Of a stretch of DNA of 64,000 bases, positions 24,941 through 35,077 are shown piece by piece. The stretch covers positions 701,331 through 765,330 of the forward strand of contig NZ_MRSV01000001.1 of assembly GCF_001909285.1 (NCBI RefSeq), in the 5' to 3' direction. Source of the DNA: Exiguobacterium profundum. Lineage in GTDB: Bacteria > Bacillota > Bacilli > Exiguobacteriales > Exiguobacteriaceae. Both the position numbers and the translations under genes were made by a program. The first letter of the stretch is position 1; every line of letters begins with the position of its first letter. Below the pieces are notes generated by a model. It worked only from the letters and a program-made list of their open reading frames with translations, was not told where the DNA came from and searched no databases.

Positions 24941-25960
24941 GTGCATATCTTATTTCGTGTGTGGAAAGGGTTAGCGAAATTATCATTTTTGAATGTCGTC
25001 TTAGCTTCGATTGGCATCATTATCTTAGGAACCGTGCTCGGTTATGTTTTAGAACCAGAGACATTCGGATCACTGTTTGATTCGTTCTGGTGGACGATGA
25101 CGACATTGACGACCGTCGGATACGGGGACTTTTATCCGTCCTCCGTGGCAGGGCGATGGCTCGGGATATTCTTATTCCTATTCGGGATTGGGATTATCGG
25201 GGCGTTGATTGGAAAATTGGTTGAAATCGGTGCGACGTTTCAACGGCTAAAACGGGAGGGAAGACTAGTGTATCGTGGAGAAGGACATTATGTGTATATC
25301 GGGTGGTCCCCGAAGACGAAGAAAGCAATCGATGAAGTGCTTAACTACGAACCGAAAGCAGAGATCGTATTGATTGATCAGTTAGTTGAGGAACCGTACG
25401 TGCACGATCAAGTTCACTTCGTATCAGGCGATGCTTCGGATGAAGCGGTATTGCTGCAAGCAAACGTCTTGAAGGCGCGACGCGTCGCGATTTTTGCGGA
25501 TGCCCGTATCACGGAGACGTTACTCGCCGATGGGAAGTCGTTATTAATCGCGTCAGCGGTCGAGGCACTCTCTTCTGAGTATCAGGTGGACTTGCACACG
25601 GTCGTCGAAGTGTGTGAAGAAAGAAATATCTCGAAATTTAAACACGTCCGCGTCGACGATTTTATTTTAGCGAACGACTCGGTCTCCCTCTTGATGGCAA
25701 AAGCGACGTTACAACCTGGAACGACAGCAATTTTCCGTCAGTTGTTGAGCAAACAGTCAGGTGGGAACATTCAAGCGTTGAAACCAAAAGTCGAGTGGCA
25801 GAATGTTCGACAAGCAAATACAGCGTTACTTGAATCAGGGGTGACACTCATCGCGGTCAATGACCGCTTGGATGTGGCGACGATGCTCGATTTGCCGCTT
25901 CAGGAAACAGACATGTTATATGTCGTCTGTCATGACGATGTATTTGAACGATTATCGTAA
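24941..25960 (+). CDS. Two-helix potassium channel with TrkA-N (RCK) domains
   Basis: A 339-residue channel: helix ~18-38, pore loop with selectivity filter TTVGYGD (57-63), second helix ~74-95, then two RCK-type lobes. The first lobe lacks a clean GxGxxG but has the YIGWSPKTKKAID turn and the LIDQ/VSGDASDEAVLLQA pattern. Resembles B. subtilis YugO, used in K+ signalling in biofilms. Starts with GTG behind AAGGAGGGGG. It is divergent from the ATP-grasp operon; such channels recur beside YgiC-type ligases, suggesting a functional link. Confidence 0.88.
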   Translation: MHILFRVWKGLAKLSFLNVVLASIGIIILGTVLGYVLEPETFGSLFDSFWWTMTTLTTVGYGDFYPSSVAGRWLGIFLFLFGIGIIGALIGKLVEIGATFQRLKREGRLVYRGEGHYVYIGWSPKTKKAIDEVLNYEPKAEIVLIDQLVEEPYVHDQVHFVSGDASDEAVLLQANVLKARRVAIFADARITETLLADGKSLLIASAVEALSSEYQVDLHTVVEVCEERNISKFKHVRVDDFILANDSVSLLMAKATLQPGTTAIFRQLLSKQSGGNIQALKPKVEWQNVRQANTALLESGVTLIAVNDRLDVATMLDLPLQETDMLYVVCHDDVFERLS

Positions 25961-25971
25961 GGAGTGAAACC

Positions 25972-27099
25972 ATGCATAACGGAACGTTTATCCGAAAGAT
26001 GACACGTATGCAAAACGTGCAACGGTGGGATGAATATGCCCCCCATTATCATGATAACGCAGCGAGTCATAGCTTTCGTGTCGCGGTCTTTAGCTTGATC
26101 GCGGCTTATGTGGAAAAAGAGAACGGACGTGAAGTCGATTTGCTCGATTTACTCGGGAAAGCCATTTTCCACGACATGAATGAAGTCCAGACGGGCCCGA
26201 TCATGCACCGGAAAAAAAAAGAACCGACCTTGATCGGTCACATCGAGCGTATGGAACGAACAGCGAGTCTCGGTCTTGTCGAGTTGCTGTCGCAATCATT
26301 ACGTCCTCACTTTCATCGTTTCGTGGTGGAAGCGGAAGATGATTCGTTCGAAGGTCGAATCGTGGACGGAATTGATTCGTTCGATGCGATGTTGTTCGTG
26401 CGACGAGAAGTCGCGCACGGCTCTCCGCACTTTGATGACAAGCTAGAAGAGATGAAAGCCGCACTCCGACATCATCCGATTGATTCGGTCCGCTGGCTGT
26501 TCGACCAGGTCGAGGCAGAAACGGATGTGTTGCGATTCATCGAGAACGTCATGCGGATGGATAGTGTCCGTCGCTGGAAAGGTCGCTTTAACACGATTGA
26601 CGACAACGATGCGATTCATGGTTTCCGGGCTGCCGCGCTCGGTATGTTCAGTGGGCTCTTAGAGCGTGAGAAGTACGACGTCGATGTCGATGTCGCCGAA
26701 CTCGTGGCTCGTCTTCTCTGTCACGATTTAGTTGAAGGGGTGACCGGAGACGTGCTCGGTCCAGTCAAACATTCGACGCAAGAGACGGGGGCTGCGTTTG
26801 AGGCATACGAGCGAGCGGAAAGTGAACGTCTGCTTGGACTGTTGCCTGAGTATATGCAACCGGCGTTCCGTCGATATATGGCTGACTCGAAAGACGATAC
26901 GTATGAGGGAATGCTCGTCGATATGATGGACAAGCTTGATGCGCTCATCAAGATGAACATGGAGCGGAAGATGAACGGGGCCGAGTATGAGGTCACGTAT
27001 CGCGAGCAGCTCCGTAAAGTCCAGATGCGATATGAGAATCCAAGCATGATTTTCTTCCTGGCGTATATCTTGCATGATTTAGACTATGTCACTAGTTAA
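25972..27099 (+). CDS. Tandem HD-domain protein (YfbR-like, duplicated)
   Basis: A 375-residue protein built of two similar halves, each an HD-hydrolase module. Half one has RMQNVQRWDEYAPHYHDN, His33, and His67-Asp68 in IFHDMNE; half two (from about 190) has RMDSVRRWKGRFNTIDDN, HGFRAAA and LLCHDLVEG. A distal Asp (IVDGIDSFDA; LVDMMDKLDA) is kept in both. Single-domain YfbR enzymes are 5'-deoxynucleotidases; substrate here is unknown. Eleven bases after the K+ channel stop and behind AAGGAG, so probably co-transcribed with it. Confidence 0.8.
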   Translation: MHNGTFIRKMTRMQNVQRWDEYAPHYHDNAASHSFRVAVFSLIAAYVEKENGREVDLLDLLGKAIFHDMNEVQTGPIMHRKKKEPTLIGHIERMERTASLGLVELLSQSLRPHFHRFVVEAEDDSFEGRIVDGIDSFDAMLFVRREVAHGSPHFDDKLEEMKAALRHHPIDSVRWLFDQVEAETDVLRFIENVMRMDSVRRWKGRFNTIDDNDAIHGFRAAALGMFSGLLEREKYDVDVDVAELVARLLCHDLVEGVTGDVLGPVKHSTQETGAAFEAYERAESERLLGLLPEYMQPAFRRYMADSKDDTYEGMLVDMMDKLDALIKMNMERKMNGAEYEVTYREQLRKVQMRYENPSMIFFLAYILHDLDYVTS

Positions 27100-27113
27100 A
27101 ACCGTTTATCTTG

Positions 27114-27147
27114 AAGTCGCATACCTAAAAGGGTGCGGCTTTTTTTA
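27114..27147 (+). terminator. Terminator after the tandem HD gene
   Basis: AAGTCGCA-type left arm from 27114 pairs (with G-U pairs) with TGCGGCTT ending near 27141, followed by seven T residues. Confidence 0.8.
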
Positions 27148-27156
27148 TTTCATTTA

Positions 27157-27216
27157 TTGACATATATCATTTAACGATATATATTGAGTATAAGAAATAT
27201 ATCATTCAATGATATA
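27157..27216 (+). promoter_or_regulatory. PadR-controlled promoter with two palindromes
   Basis: TTGACA (27157-27162), 17 bases, TATATT (27180-27185) is near-consensus. ATATATC-N7-GATATAT (27162-27182) fills the spacer, and TATATCATT-C-AATGATATA (27198-27216) is a perfect 19-bp palindrome downstream, just before the ribosome site. Two related ATATC/GATAT operators suggest autorepression by the PadR protein. Confidence 0.75.
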
Positions 27217-27228
27217 GGAGGTGGAAAG

Positions 27229-27561
27229 ATGCCGCGAACGGACTCATTAGAGTTAGGGGAACTGACGGATAGTATGTTTTATATTCTGTTGGCTCTCACG
27301 ACGCCGCGTCATGGCTATTTAGTCATGCAATTTGTCGAAGAGACCACGCGAGGGCGAATGCAAATTGGTCCGGCTTCGATGTATACGATTATCAAAAAGT
27401 TGTTGAACGCCGAACTGATTGAACCGATGGATGGGGACGGAAAGAAAAAGAACTATCGAATCACGAATAAAGGCCGCTCGATTTTAACGGATGATGTGAA
27501 GAGACGACAGGCGATGGTCGAAGATGCCTGTGCCATTTTGGATATGGAGGGATCAAGATGA
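27229..27561 (+). CDS. PadR family transcriptional regulator
   Basis: A 110-residue PadR winged-helix protein: MFYILLALTTPRHGYLVMQFVE split over 20-42, then GPASMYTIIKKLLNAELIE as the recognition helix and KKKNYRITNKGRSIL as the wing. ATG at 27229 follows TAGGAGG; the frame reaches back to 27184 but that part lies in the operator. It overlaps the DUF2812 gene by four bases. PadR-DUF2812 pairs are common in Firmicutes. Confidence 0.9.
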   Translation: MPRTDSLELGELTDSMFYILLALTTPRHGYLVMQFVEETTRGRMQIGPASMYTIIKKLLNAELIEPMDGDGKKKNYRITNKGRSILTDDVKRRQAMVEDACAILDMEGSR

Positions 27562-28085
27562 GACAAAAGTATATGTCGAGCTGGGGATTGGCGTTTGCTG
27601 AAGAGCGTGAGATGCGGAAACTAGAACGAATGGCGGCCAAGGGATGGCATTTGAAGAAGTTTGCCCCGCTAGGATACACGCTCGTTGAAGGGGAACCGGA
27701 AGACGTTCAGTATAGTTTGGACTATCGTACTCGTCCAGACGAAGACTACTTTGACCTGTTTGCGTCGAGCGGGTGGGAACATGTCACATCAACCGGGGAT
27801 GAGATTCATATTTTCAAAGGAGATCGAGATGCCAAGCCGATTTACTCGGATGTCGAAACAAAAAAAGAAAAATATCATGACATGGAGCGTCAGATGGGAA
27901 GAGCTGCGCTCATCCTAGGTATTTTATGGATTGCAATCTGTTCGTTGTTTCAGTTTGATTGGCCAACCGTTGTCGAGACAATATTGATTGGGATTCAACT
28001 ACTCGTGACAATCGGTCTCGTGTTTACAGGACTTCCGTACATCGGCTACCGTTTCAAACGCAAACGAATTAGCCGGGAAAGATGA
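27558..28085 (+). CDS. DUF2812 domain membrane protein
   Basis: A 175-residue protein. The N-terminal ~100 residues show the DUF2812 pattern (EEREMRKLERMAAKGWHL, YSLDYR, DYFDLFASSGWEHV); two membrane helices follow at about 115-135 and 140-162, ending in a basic tail. Coupled to padR by an ATGA overlap. PadR/DUF2812 pairs are sometimes linked to membrane stress or antibiotic response, but no function is assigned. Confidence 0.85.
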   Translation: MRQKYMSSWGLAFAEEREMRKLERMAAKGWHLKKFAPLGYTLVEGEPEDVQYSLDYRTRPDEDYFDLFASSGWEHVTSTGDEIHIFKGDRDAKPIYSDVETKKEKYHDMERQMGRAALILGILWIAICSLFQFDWPTVVETILIGIQLLVTIGLVFTGLPYIGYRFKRKRISRER

Positions 28086-28090
28086 CTAGG

Positions 28091-28115
28091 CGGATGGCAC
28101 AAGCCATCCGTCTTT
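28091..28115 (+). terminator. Terminator after DUF2812 gene
   Basis: CGGATGGC (28091-28098), four-base loop, GCCATCCG (28103-28110), then TCTTTGTTT. Confidence 0.8.
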
Positions 28116-28218
28116 GTTTCGTTCGACTGAACTATTCGAATGAGAAATAGTTAGGGAGAGAGAACTGTTTTTTAGTGTCTATTTATGCAACAAATTAAAA
28201 ATCATTCACAATAATTAA

Positions 28219-28232
28219 TGCAAGCGCTTTCA
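28219..28232. promoter_or_regulatory. Probable cre site (CcpA) upstream of amylase
   Basis: TGCAAGCGCTTTCA fits the catabolite-responsive element consensus TGWAANCGNTNWCA at all but one position. It lies 26-39 bases before the amylase start codon, so CcpA bound here would block transcription when glucose is present. Confidence 0.75.
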
Positions 28233-28254
28233 TTAACTATTTGAGGAGGAATGA

Positions 28255-29802
<1,548 letters not shown>

Positions 29803-29809
29803 ATCAGTT

Positions 29810-29850
29810 AGACTTGTCTCTAAAGATAGGGGCGAGTCTTTTTTCTTTTT
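29810..29850 (+). terminator. Terminator after amylase
   Basis: AGACTTGTCTCT (from 29810) pairs with AGGGGCGAGTCT (ending 29839) with G-U pairs, followed by a long T-rich run. Confidence 0.85.
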
Positions 29851-29876
29851 TTTCACCACATAAGTTTTATACGTGA

Positions 29877-29882
29877 TATAAT
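29877..29882 (+). promoter_or_regulatory. Possible -10 element for des, with a long leader
   Basis: A perfect TATAAT lies 122 bases before the desaturase start, but no good -35 is present, which would suit an activator-dependent promoter as for B. subtilis des. The transcript would have a 5' leader of about 115 bases. Confidence 0.35.
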
Positions 29883-30003
29883 GACCTAGTGTTAATTCTT
29901 GATAGGGAATACTTCCGATCCATGAATTCACATTGAACAACGTTGGTTGTTGGTTTTATCTATATTTTTGCGTTGTTTTTCTGTTGAATTCAAGGAGGTT
30001 GTT

Positions 30004-31017
30004 ATGAGTAAAGAAAAGATTGCCCAATTAAGAAAGCACGTCTCGCCGTTTGAAAAGTCCGATATTCGGATCAGTGTGCGGCAGATGATCAATACGATTT
30101 TACCGTTTCTCGTATCGTGGTTTTTAGCGTACCAACTACTAAGTGTCTCGATTTTCCTGACATTGCCGTTCACGTTGATTGCAGCAGGATTTGTCGTGCG
30201 GATGTTCATCATCTTCCATGACTGCACACACGGTTCATTCTTTAAAAATAAGAAAGCGAACGCGATTGTCGGAACCATTACAGGGGTCTTGACGTTATTT
30301 CCATACGAGAAGTGGAAACGAGAGCATGCGATTCATCATGCATCGAGTGGGAATTTGGATAAACGGGGTGTCGGCGACATCTGGGTCATGACGATTGAGG
30401 AGTATATCGAAGCGTCAAAATGGACTCGTCTAAAGTATCGCCTATATCGTCATCCGCTCGTTATGTTCGGTCTCGGACCACTTTGGCTTATTCTCGTCAC
30501 GAGTCGTTTCAACCGAAAGGACGCGCGGAAAAAAGAACGACAAAATACGTATCTCATCAATATTTCTCTCGTCGTCCTATATAGCGCGCTCATCTATCTG
30601 ATCGGTTGGCAAGCGTTCTTGATTGTACAAGGAACGACGATGTTCATCGCCGGTGTGCTCGGAATTTGGTTGTTCTATGTTCAGCATACGTTCGAAGATT
30701 CCTATTTTGAAGATGAGCAGGAATGGGATTATGTAAAGGCGGCCATCGAAGGAAGCTCGTATTACGAGTTGCCGAAAGTGCTTCAATGGGTGACGGGTAA
30801 TATCGGATTCCATCATGTCCACCATCTGAGTCCACGCGTGCCGAACTACCATCTAGAAAAAGCACATACGTCGACACCGCCGTTACAACGGGCGACGACA
30901 ATCGGACTGTTTTCAAGTTTGAAATCGTTACGCTACAAATTGTATGATGCGAACAACAAAACATTCGTCACGTTCCGAGAAGTGCGCCATCTGTTGCGCC
31001 GAGCGAATGCGGCATAA
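30004..31017 (+). CDS. des: Acyl-lipid desaturase (fatty acid desaturase)
   Basis: A 337-residue membrane di-iron desaturase that puts double bonds into membrane phospholipid acyl chains, mainly in the cold. The three His boxes are present: H72DCTH76, HAIHH (108-112) and HHVHH (about 271-275); four or so hydrophobic segments lie between. Like B. subtilis Des (delta-5). Start at 30004 after AAGGAGG; the frame opens at 29947 without a ribosome site. No DesK-DesR genes are adjacent. Confidence 0.92.
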   Translation: MSKEKIAQLRKHVSPFEKSDIRISVRQMINTILPFLVSWFLAYQLLSVSIFLTLPFTLIAAGFVVRMFIIFHDCTHGSFFKNKKANAIVGTITGVLTLFPYEKWKREHAIHHASSGNLDKRGVGDIWVMTIEEYIEASKWTRLKYRLYRHPLVMFGLGPLWLILVTSRFNRKDARKKERQNTYLINISLVVLYSALIYLIGWQAFLIVQGTTMFIAGVLGIWLFYVQHTFEDSYFEDEQEWDYVKAAIEGSSYYELPKVLQWVTGNIGFHHVHHLSPRVPNYHLEKAHTSTPPLQRATTIGLFSSLKSLRYKLYDANNKTFVTFREVRHLLRRANAA

Positions 31018-31055
31018 AAAAAGATTGTCCCTGATGAAAAGGGACAATCTTTTTA
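31017..31055. terminator. Bidirectional terminator between des and lipM
   Basis: AAGATTGTCCC (31021-31031) and GGGACAATCTT (31041-31051) form an 11-bp stem flanked by A and T runs on either side. Confidence 0.9.
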
Positions 31056-31883
31056 GCGTTTCCAGACCCATTCATCACTCTCGTACTTCTGGACGAGCAA
31101 ATCGATTTCGGCTTGCTGTTCTTTCGTGAAGACAAGCGGTTCGAACGTCAACGAAAAAGCGTCCTTGAAGCCGGTCTCGAATGCGTCCGCTACTTCGTCA
31201 AAGGAAACGAAACGATTTAACGTGTCGTTCAAGGCGACGGCTTTTTCGCTGAAGCGTGTTTTGGCTTCGTGTTTCTCCGTCTCATCCATCGCGAAACAGT
31301 CAAACAACACCTCATCATCGACGGAGAGAGGAATCGAACCATGTTGAAGTACGGCCCCTTGGTGGCGCACTTGTGCGCTACCCGCAATCTTCTTCCCGTC
31401 GACAGCAAGCTCATAGTATGAAGCAGCATCGAAGCAGACGGCCGATTTTGGTTTGCGGAGCGCTTCGCGATCCTCTTCCGTCAATGGCACCGAAAATTCG
31501 GCGGGGACGCCGAGTTCGTGATATCCGCGACGAACCCCTTCCGTGAGTAGGCGATAGCTCTCGATGATATTCGTCGGGAGGGCAGGGGTCGATTCGGGCA
31601 AGATGACGCTATACGTCAACTCATCCGCATGCAACACGGCACGTCCCCCTGTTAAGCGACGAACGACCGGAATATTGTTCGCTTTGAGGGCGTCCCGATC
31701 CAAGTCACGCGTCGCTCGCTGGAAACGTCCGACGCTGATTGCATGAGGTGCCCATGAATAAAAACGAAGCGTCGGTTTGAGTTCTCCCTTTGCGACCCAA
31801 TTGGCGATGGCTTCATCAATCGCCATATTTTTAGCCGGTGAAGTCGATTCAGTTCTAAGTAAGTGCCACGTCGTACCAGTCAT
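31053..31883 (-). CDS. lipM: Octanoyltransferase LipM (lipoate-protein ligase family)
   Basis: Moves octanoate from octanoyl-ACP to the glycine cleavage protein GcvH, the first step of lipoate assembly in Bacillus-type bacteria. A 276-residue BPL/LplA-fold protein with the RRLTGGRAVLH substrate loop (75-85), the acyl-thioester Cys150 in AVCFDAASYYEL and the Lys in VDGKKIAGSAQ. The Cys number is the same as in B. subtilis LipM. It follows lipA by 17 bases in one minus-strand operon. Confidence 0.9.
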   Translation of the reverse strand: MTGTTWHLLRTESTSPAKNMAIDEAIANWVAKGELKPTLRFYSWAPHAISVGRFQRATRDLDRDALKANNIPVVRRLTGGRAVLHADELTYSVILPESTPALPTNIIESYRLLTEGVRRGYHELGVPAEFSVPLTEEDREALRKPKSAVCFDAASYYELAVDGKKIAGSAQVRHQGAVLQHGSIPLSVDDEVLFDCFAMDETEKHEAKTRFSEKAVALNDTLNRFVSFDEVADAFETGFKDAFSLTFEPLVFTKEQQAEIDLLVQKYESDEWVWKR

Positions 31884-31900
31884 AATCTCTCTTCTTTCTG

Positions 31901-32797
31901 TTAGTCGATTGGCAACATCGTGTGGCGACGCGCCTTGTGTACTTGTTCATCCGCGTGGTATGACGAACGGACGAGTGGACCTGCCTCACAATGTGAGAAT
32001 CCTTTTGATAGAGCAATCTCTTTCAACTCGGCGAACTCGTCCGGATGGTAGTAACGTTCCACCTCGAGGTGTTTCTTCGTCGGCTGCAAGTATTGACCGA
32101 GCGTTAAGATGTCGACGTTGTGCGCGCGGAGGTCATCCATCGCTTCAATCAATTCCTCTTTCGTCTCCCCAAGCCCAACCATGATCGATGACTTCGTCGG
32201 GATATCTGGGTTCAATTCTTTCGAACGCTTCAAGAACTCGAGCGTGCGGTCATATGTTGCTTTCGCACGGACTCTCGGTGTGAGGCGACGGACTGTCTCT
32301 AAGTTATGGTTCATGATGTCAGGACCCGCATCGATCAACGTCTGCAAGGCAGAGAAGTCACCCATCATGTCTGACGGGAGCACCTCAATCGATGTCTCCG
32401 GGTTCATGGCGCGAACCGCGCGAACCGTTTCTGCGAAGACAGTAGCCCCGTAATCGTTCAAGTCGTCACGCGCGACAGCCGTGATGACGACGTGTTTCAA
32501 GTTCATAAGTCGAACCGATTCGGCGACACGCTTTGGCTCTTCCCAATCGAGCTCGTTCGGTTTCCCAGTCGTGACGGCACAAAAACGGCAAGCACGTGTA
32601 CAGATACTTCCAAGAATCATGAAGGTTGCGGTCCGACGTACCGCCCAACATTCATGAATGTTCGGACATTTCGCTTCCTCACATACCGTATGTAAATTTT
32701 TCTCGCGCATTTTCTTCTTTAGGCCGGTATACGTATCATTCGTGTTTAATTTAATCTTTAACCATTCCGGCTTACGTTTCAGTTCCCCTCTTGCCAC
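31901..32797 (-). CDS. lipA: Lipoyl synthase
   Basis: Radical-SAM enzyme that inserts two sulfurs into the octanoyl chain on GcvH or lipoyl domains. From the GTG at 32797 the protein is 298 residues. The auxiliary cluster uses C39xxxxC44xxxxxC50 and the radical-SAM cluster C66xxxC70xxC73 (ICTRACRFC). I choose the GTG at 32797 behind AAGGGGGAAA; the frame is open to 32902 but that part has the composition of intergenic DNA. First gene of the lipA-lipM operon. Confidence 0.93.
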   Translation of the reverse strand: MARGELKRKPEWLKIKLNTNDTYTGLKKKMREKNLHTVCEEAKCPNIHECWAVRRTATFMILGSICTRACRFCAVTTGKPNELDWEEPKRVAESVRLMNLKHVVITAVARDDLNDYGATVFAETVRAVRAMNPETSIEVLPSDMMGDFSALQTLIDAGPDIMNHNLETVRRLTPRVRAKATYDRTLEFLKRSKELNPDIPTKSSIMVGLGETKEELIEAMDDLRAHNVDILTLGQYLQPTKKHLEVERYYHPDEFAELKEIALSKGFSHCEAGPLVRSSYHADEQVHKARRHTMLPID

Positions 32798-32956
32798 AAT
32801 AATTTCCCCCTTTTTGTTTTTTTTTCTGTATCGAATTGAGTTTACCAAAAAACGAATCAAAAACGAACCACAGAAATTATTGGTTTTGCCAATACAGTTC
32901 ACTGTGTATCAAAACAGAAACATTGTTTCAAAATGGTTACGCTTTCACTTGAACAA
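32798..32956. other. AT-rich intergenic region upstream of lipA
   Basis: About 160 bases between the lipA start and the nagZ promoter, with homopolymer A/T tracts. It must hold the lipA promoter; I do not see a convincing -35/-10 pair and no other gene. Confidence 0.5.
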
Positions 32957-32985
32957 TTGTTTAAAAAAAGTGGAGTTGCTATACT
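32957..32985 (+). promoter_or_regulatory. Promoter of nagZ
   Basis: TTGTTT (32957-32962), 17-base spacer, TATACT (32980-32985). Predicted start near 32991 gives a leader of about 134 bases. Confidence 0.6.
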
Positions 32986-33018
32986 GTTGTTGACCACCTG
33001 AATAAGGACCAAATGTAA

Positions 33019-33081
33019 CTGATGCGATCAGGCATGGGGTGAACGAGCGTTGATGAGGCAACGCTTCTTCCTCCATGCCTT
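33019..33081 (+). promoter_or_regulatory. Structured 5' leader of nagZ
   Basis: Within the predicted nagZ leader, CTGAT-GCG-ATCAG (33019-33031) is followed by an alternative, larger structure: AGGCATGG (33030-33037) pairs with CCATGCCT (33073-33080), enclosing AGCGTTG (33046-33052) paired with CAACGCT (33059-33065). A short TTTT follows. It could be an attenuator, an mRNA-stabilising stem or a ligand-binding RNA; no known riboswitch class is recognised. Confidence 0.55.
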
Positions 33082-33124
33082 TTCGTTTGGGGGTCAGCCA
33101 AATTTGACTAAGGGGAGTGGGAAC

Positions 33125-35074
33125 ATGAACAAGGCACTGAATTGGACGGCAACACTCGGATTGACGACGGCATTGCTCGTCTCGTCGGTTCCAGCAGCAG
33201 ACGCGGTCGTGGCGGAAGGGACGCCGACGATGTCGATTGACCAGCGCGTCAACACGCAGCTAGAGTCGATGACGCTCGAACAAAAAATCGGGCAGATGAT
33301 CATGCCGGACTTCCGATTATGGAACGGGGCGAACCATACATCTCTTGCACCGGAAGTGGCGCGTGTCATCGATCGTTTCGATCTCGGTGGAGTGATATTG
33401 TTTGCGGAGAACGTGAAGGAAACGGAACAGACGACGAAACTCGTTCATGATTTGCAAGAAGTCGTGAAACAAGATGCCAGCAATGATGTCCCGTTATTCG
33501 TCACGATCGACCAAGAAGGTGGGATTGTGACACGACTTGGGACGGGAACGAATTTACCGGGGAATATGGCACTCGGGGCCACACGTAACAGTCAATATGC
33601 CTATGATGCAGGGGAAATCATCGGTTCTGAATTGAACGCACTCGGGGTAAACGTGAACTTCGGACCGGTACTTGACGTCAACAACAATCCGGGGAATCCG
33701 GTCATCGGCGTCCGTTCGTTCTCGAGCGACCCTGAACTAGTCGGGGAACTCGGTTCCGCGATGACACAAGGTATTCAAGACCAAGGTGTTGCAGCAACGG
33801 CGAAACATTTCCCAGGTCATGGCGATACGGCTGTCGACTCGCATTATGGGTTACCGGTTGTCGATAAATCACTCGACGAGTTGCGTGGTCTCGAGTTGTT
33901 ACCGTTCAAACGTGCCATCACAGAAGGGATCGACATGATCATGACGGCGCATATCGGGATGCCACAAATCGAGGACGAGGTCGTCGAATCAGAACGCGGC
34001 ACGTTCCCACTCCCGGCGACGCTTTCGGATGATGTCATCACGGGAGTGCTTCGTGAGGAACTCGGATATGAAGGAATCGTGGTGACCGACGCACTCAACA
34101 TGCAAGCCATCGCAGACAATTTTACGGAAGCAGAGGCGGTCATCAAGACGTTCGAAGCAGGGGTCGACATCGCGCTCATGCCGACGATTTTACGCTCGGA
34201 AGCAGATGTGATCAAACTCGAAGCAATCTTTGAGGAAGTCATTGCGGCAGTGAAGGATGGACGTTTATCGGAGGCGACCATCGATGAATCAGTGGAACGC
34301 ATTTTAAAACTGAAAGCGGAGCGTGGAATTTGGGGAGAAACGACGGACTCCACGACGCTCGAGATGAAGCTCGCAGAAGCGAATGCCACGGTAGGAAGCG
34401 CTGAGCATAAAGCGAAGGAACGTGAAATCGCGGAGGCGGCCGTCACTCTCGTGAAGAACGAGAAGAAGACGCTCCCATTAAAAACAAAAAAAGGAGACAC
34501 GGTGCTCGTCTTGTCGCCAGCGAAAGACCAAACGGATAGCATGGTGAAAACAATCAAGTCACTAGAAAAGAATGCAGGGAATATGAAAGACGTGAACGTC
34601 ATCACGGCCAACTACTCAGCATCAACGCCGCATCTAAATCAAAATCCGGCACTACGGCAACAAGTTGAGGCGGCTGACTATATCATCGTCGGTTCGAACG
34701 TGAACAACAGCGCGAAATTAAAACCGACATCAGCTGATCATTATGTACCGGCCGAAGTGTTCCGTTATGCAAATGAGACAGGGAAACAATCGGTTTTACT
34801 CAGTTTGCGCAACCCATACGACATTGCCGTTCAACCGGATGCCCCCGCACATCTCTTAATCTATGGATTCAAAGGCGATCCGAACGGTCCAGATTCGGAG
34901 GCGGGCAACTTGAAGTCGGCTGGTCCGAACTTACCGGCAGGCATTCGTGCCATCTTCGGTGAAGTGAAGCCACAAGGGAAGTTGCCGGTAGATGTACCGA
35001 AATTTGTGGACGGTGTATTCCAAGACGAAAATTACGCGCAGTTCGGTGATGGATTTAAAAACTGGAATCGCTAA
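33125..35074 (+). CDS. nagZ: Secreted beta-N-acetylglucosaminidase NagZ (GH3)
   Basis: A 649-residue exo-acting GH3 enzyme that takes GlcNAc from GlcNAc-MurNAc peptidoglycan fragments outside the cell. Signal peptide with likely cleavage after ADA (27). The unusual Asp-His catalytic dyad is present: Asp238-Ser-His240 in the KHFPGHGDTAVDSHYG region, with nucleophile Asp322 in VVTDALNM. A C-terminal GH3 domain follows. Start ATG 33125 behind AAGGGGAGTGG; the frame opens earlier, within the structured leader. Works with the murP-mupG-murQ block at 42572-45954. Confidence 0.92.
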   Translation: MNKALNWTATLGLTTALLVSSVPAADAVVAEGTPTMSIDQRVNTQLESMTLEQKIGQMIMPDFRLWNGANHTSLAPEVARVIDRFDLGGVILFAENVKETEQTTKLVHDLQEVVKQDASNDVPLFVTIDQEGGIVTRLGTGTNLPGNMALGATRNSQYAYDAGEIIGSELNALGVNVNFGPVLDVNNNPGNPVIGVRSFSSDPELVGELGSAMTQGIQDQGVAATAKHFPGHGDTAVDSHYGLPVVDKSLDELRGLELLPFKRAITEGIDMIMTAHIGMPQIEDEVVESERGTFPLPATLSDDVITGVLREELGYEGIVVTDALNMQAIADNFTEAEAVIKTFEAGVDIALMPTILRSEADVIKLEAIFEEVIAAVKDGRLSEATIDESVERILKLKAERGIWGETTDSTTLEMKLAEANATVGSAEHKAKEREIAEAAVTLVKNEKKTLPLKTKKGDTVLVLSPAKDQTDSMVKTIKSLEKNAGNMKDVNVITANYSASTPHLNQNPALRQQVEAADYIIVGSNVNNSAKLKPTSADHYVPAEVFRYANETGKQSVLLSLRNPYDIAVQPDAPAHLLIYGFKGDPNGPDSEAGNLKSAGPNLPAGIRAIFGEVKPQGKLPVDVPKFVDGVFQDENYAQFGDGFKNWNR

Positions 35075-35077
35075 ACG

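Noticed and set aside
33844-34611. A 255-codon minus-strand frame inside nagZ
   Set aside because: Ser/Thr/Val-rich composition typical of the reverse of GC-skewed codons; nagZ itself has all GH3 motifs.
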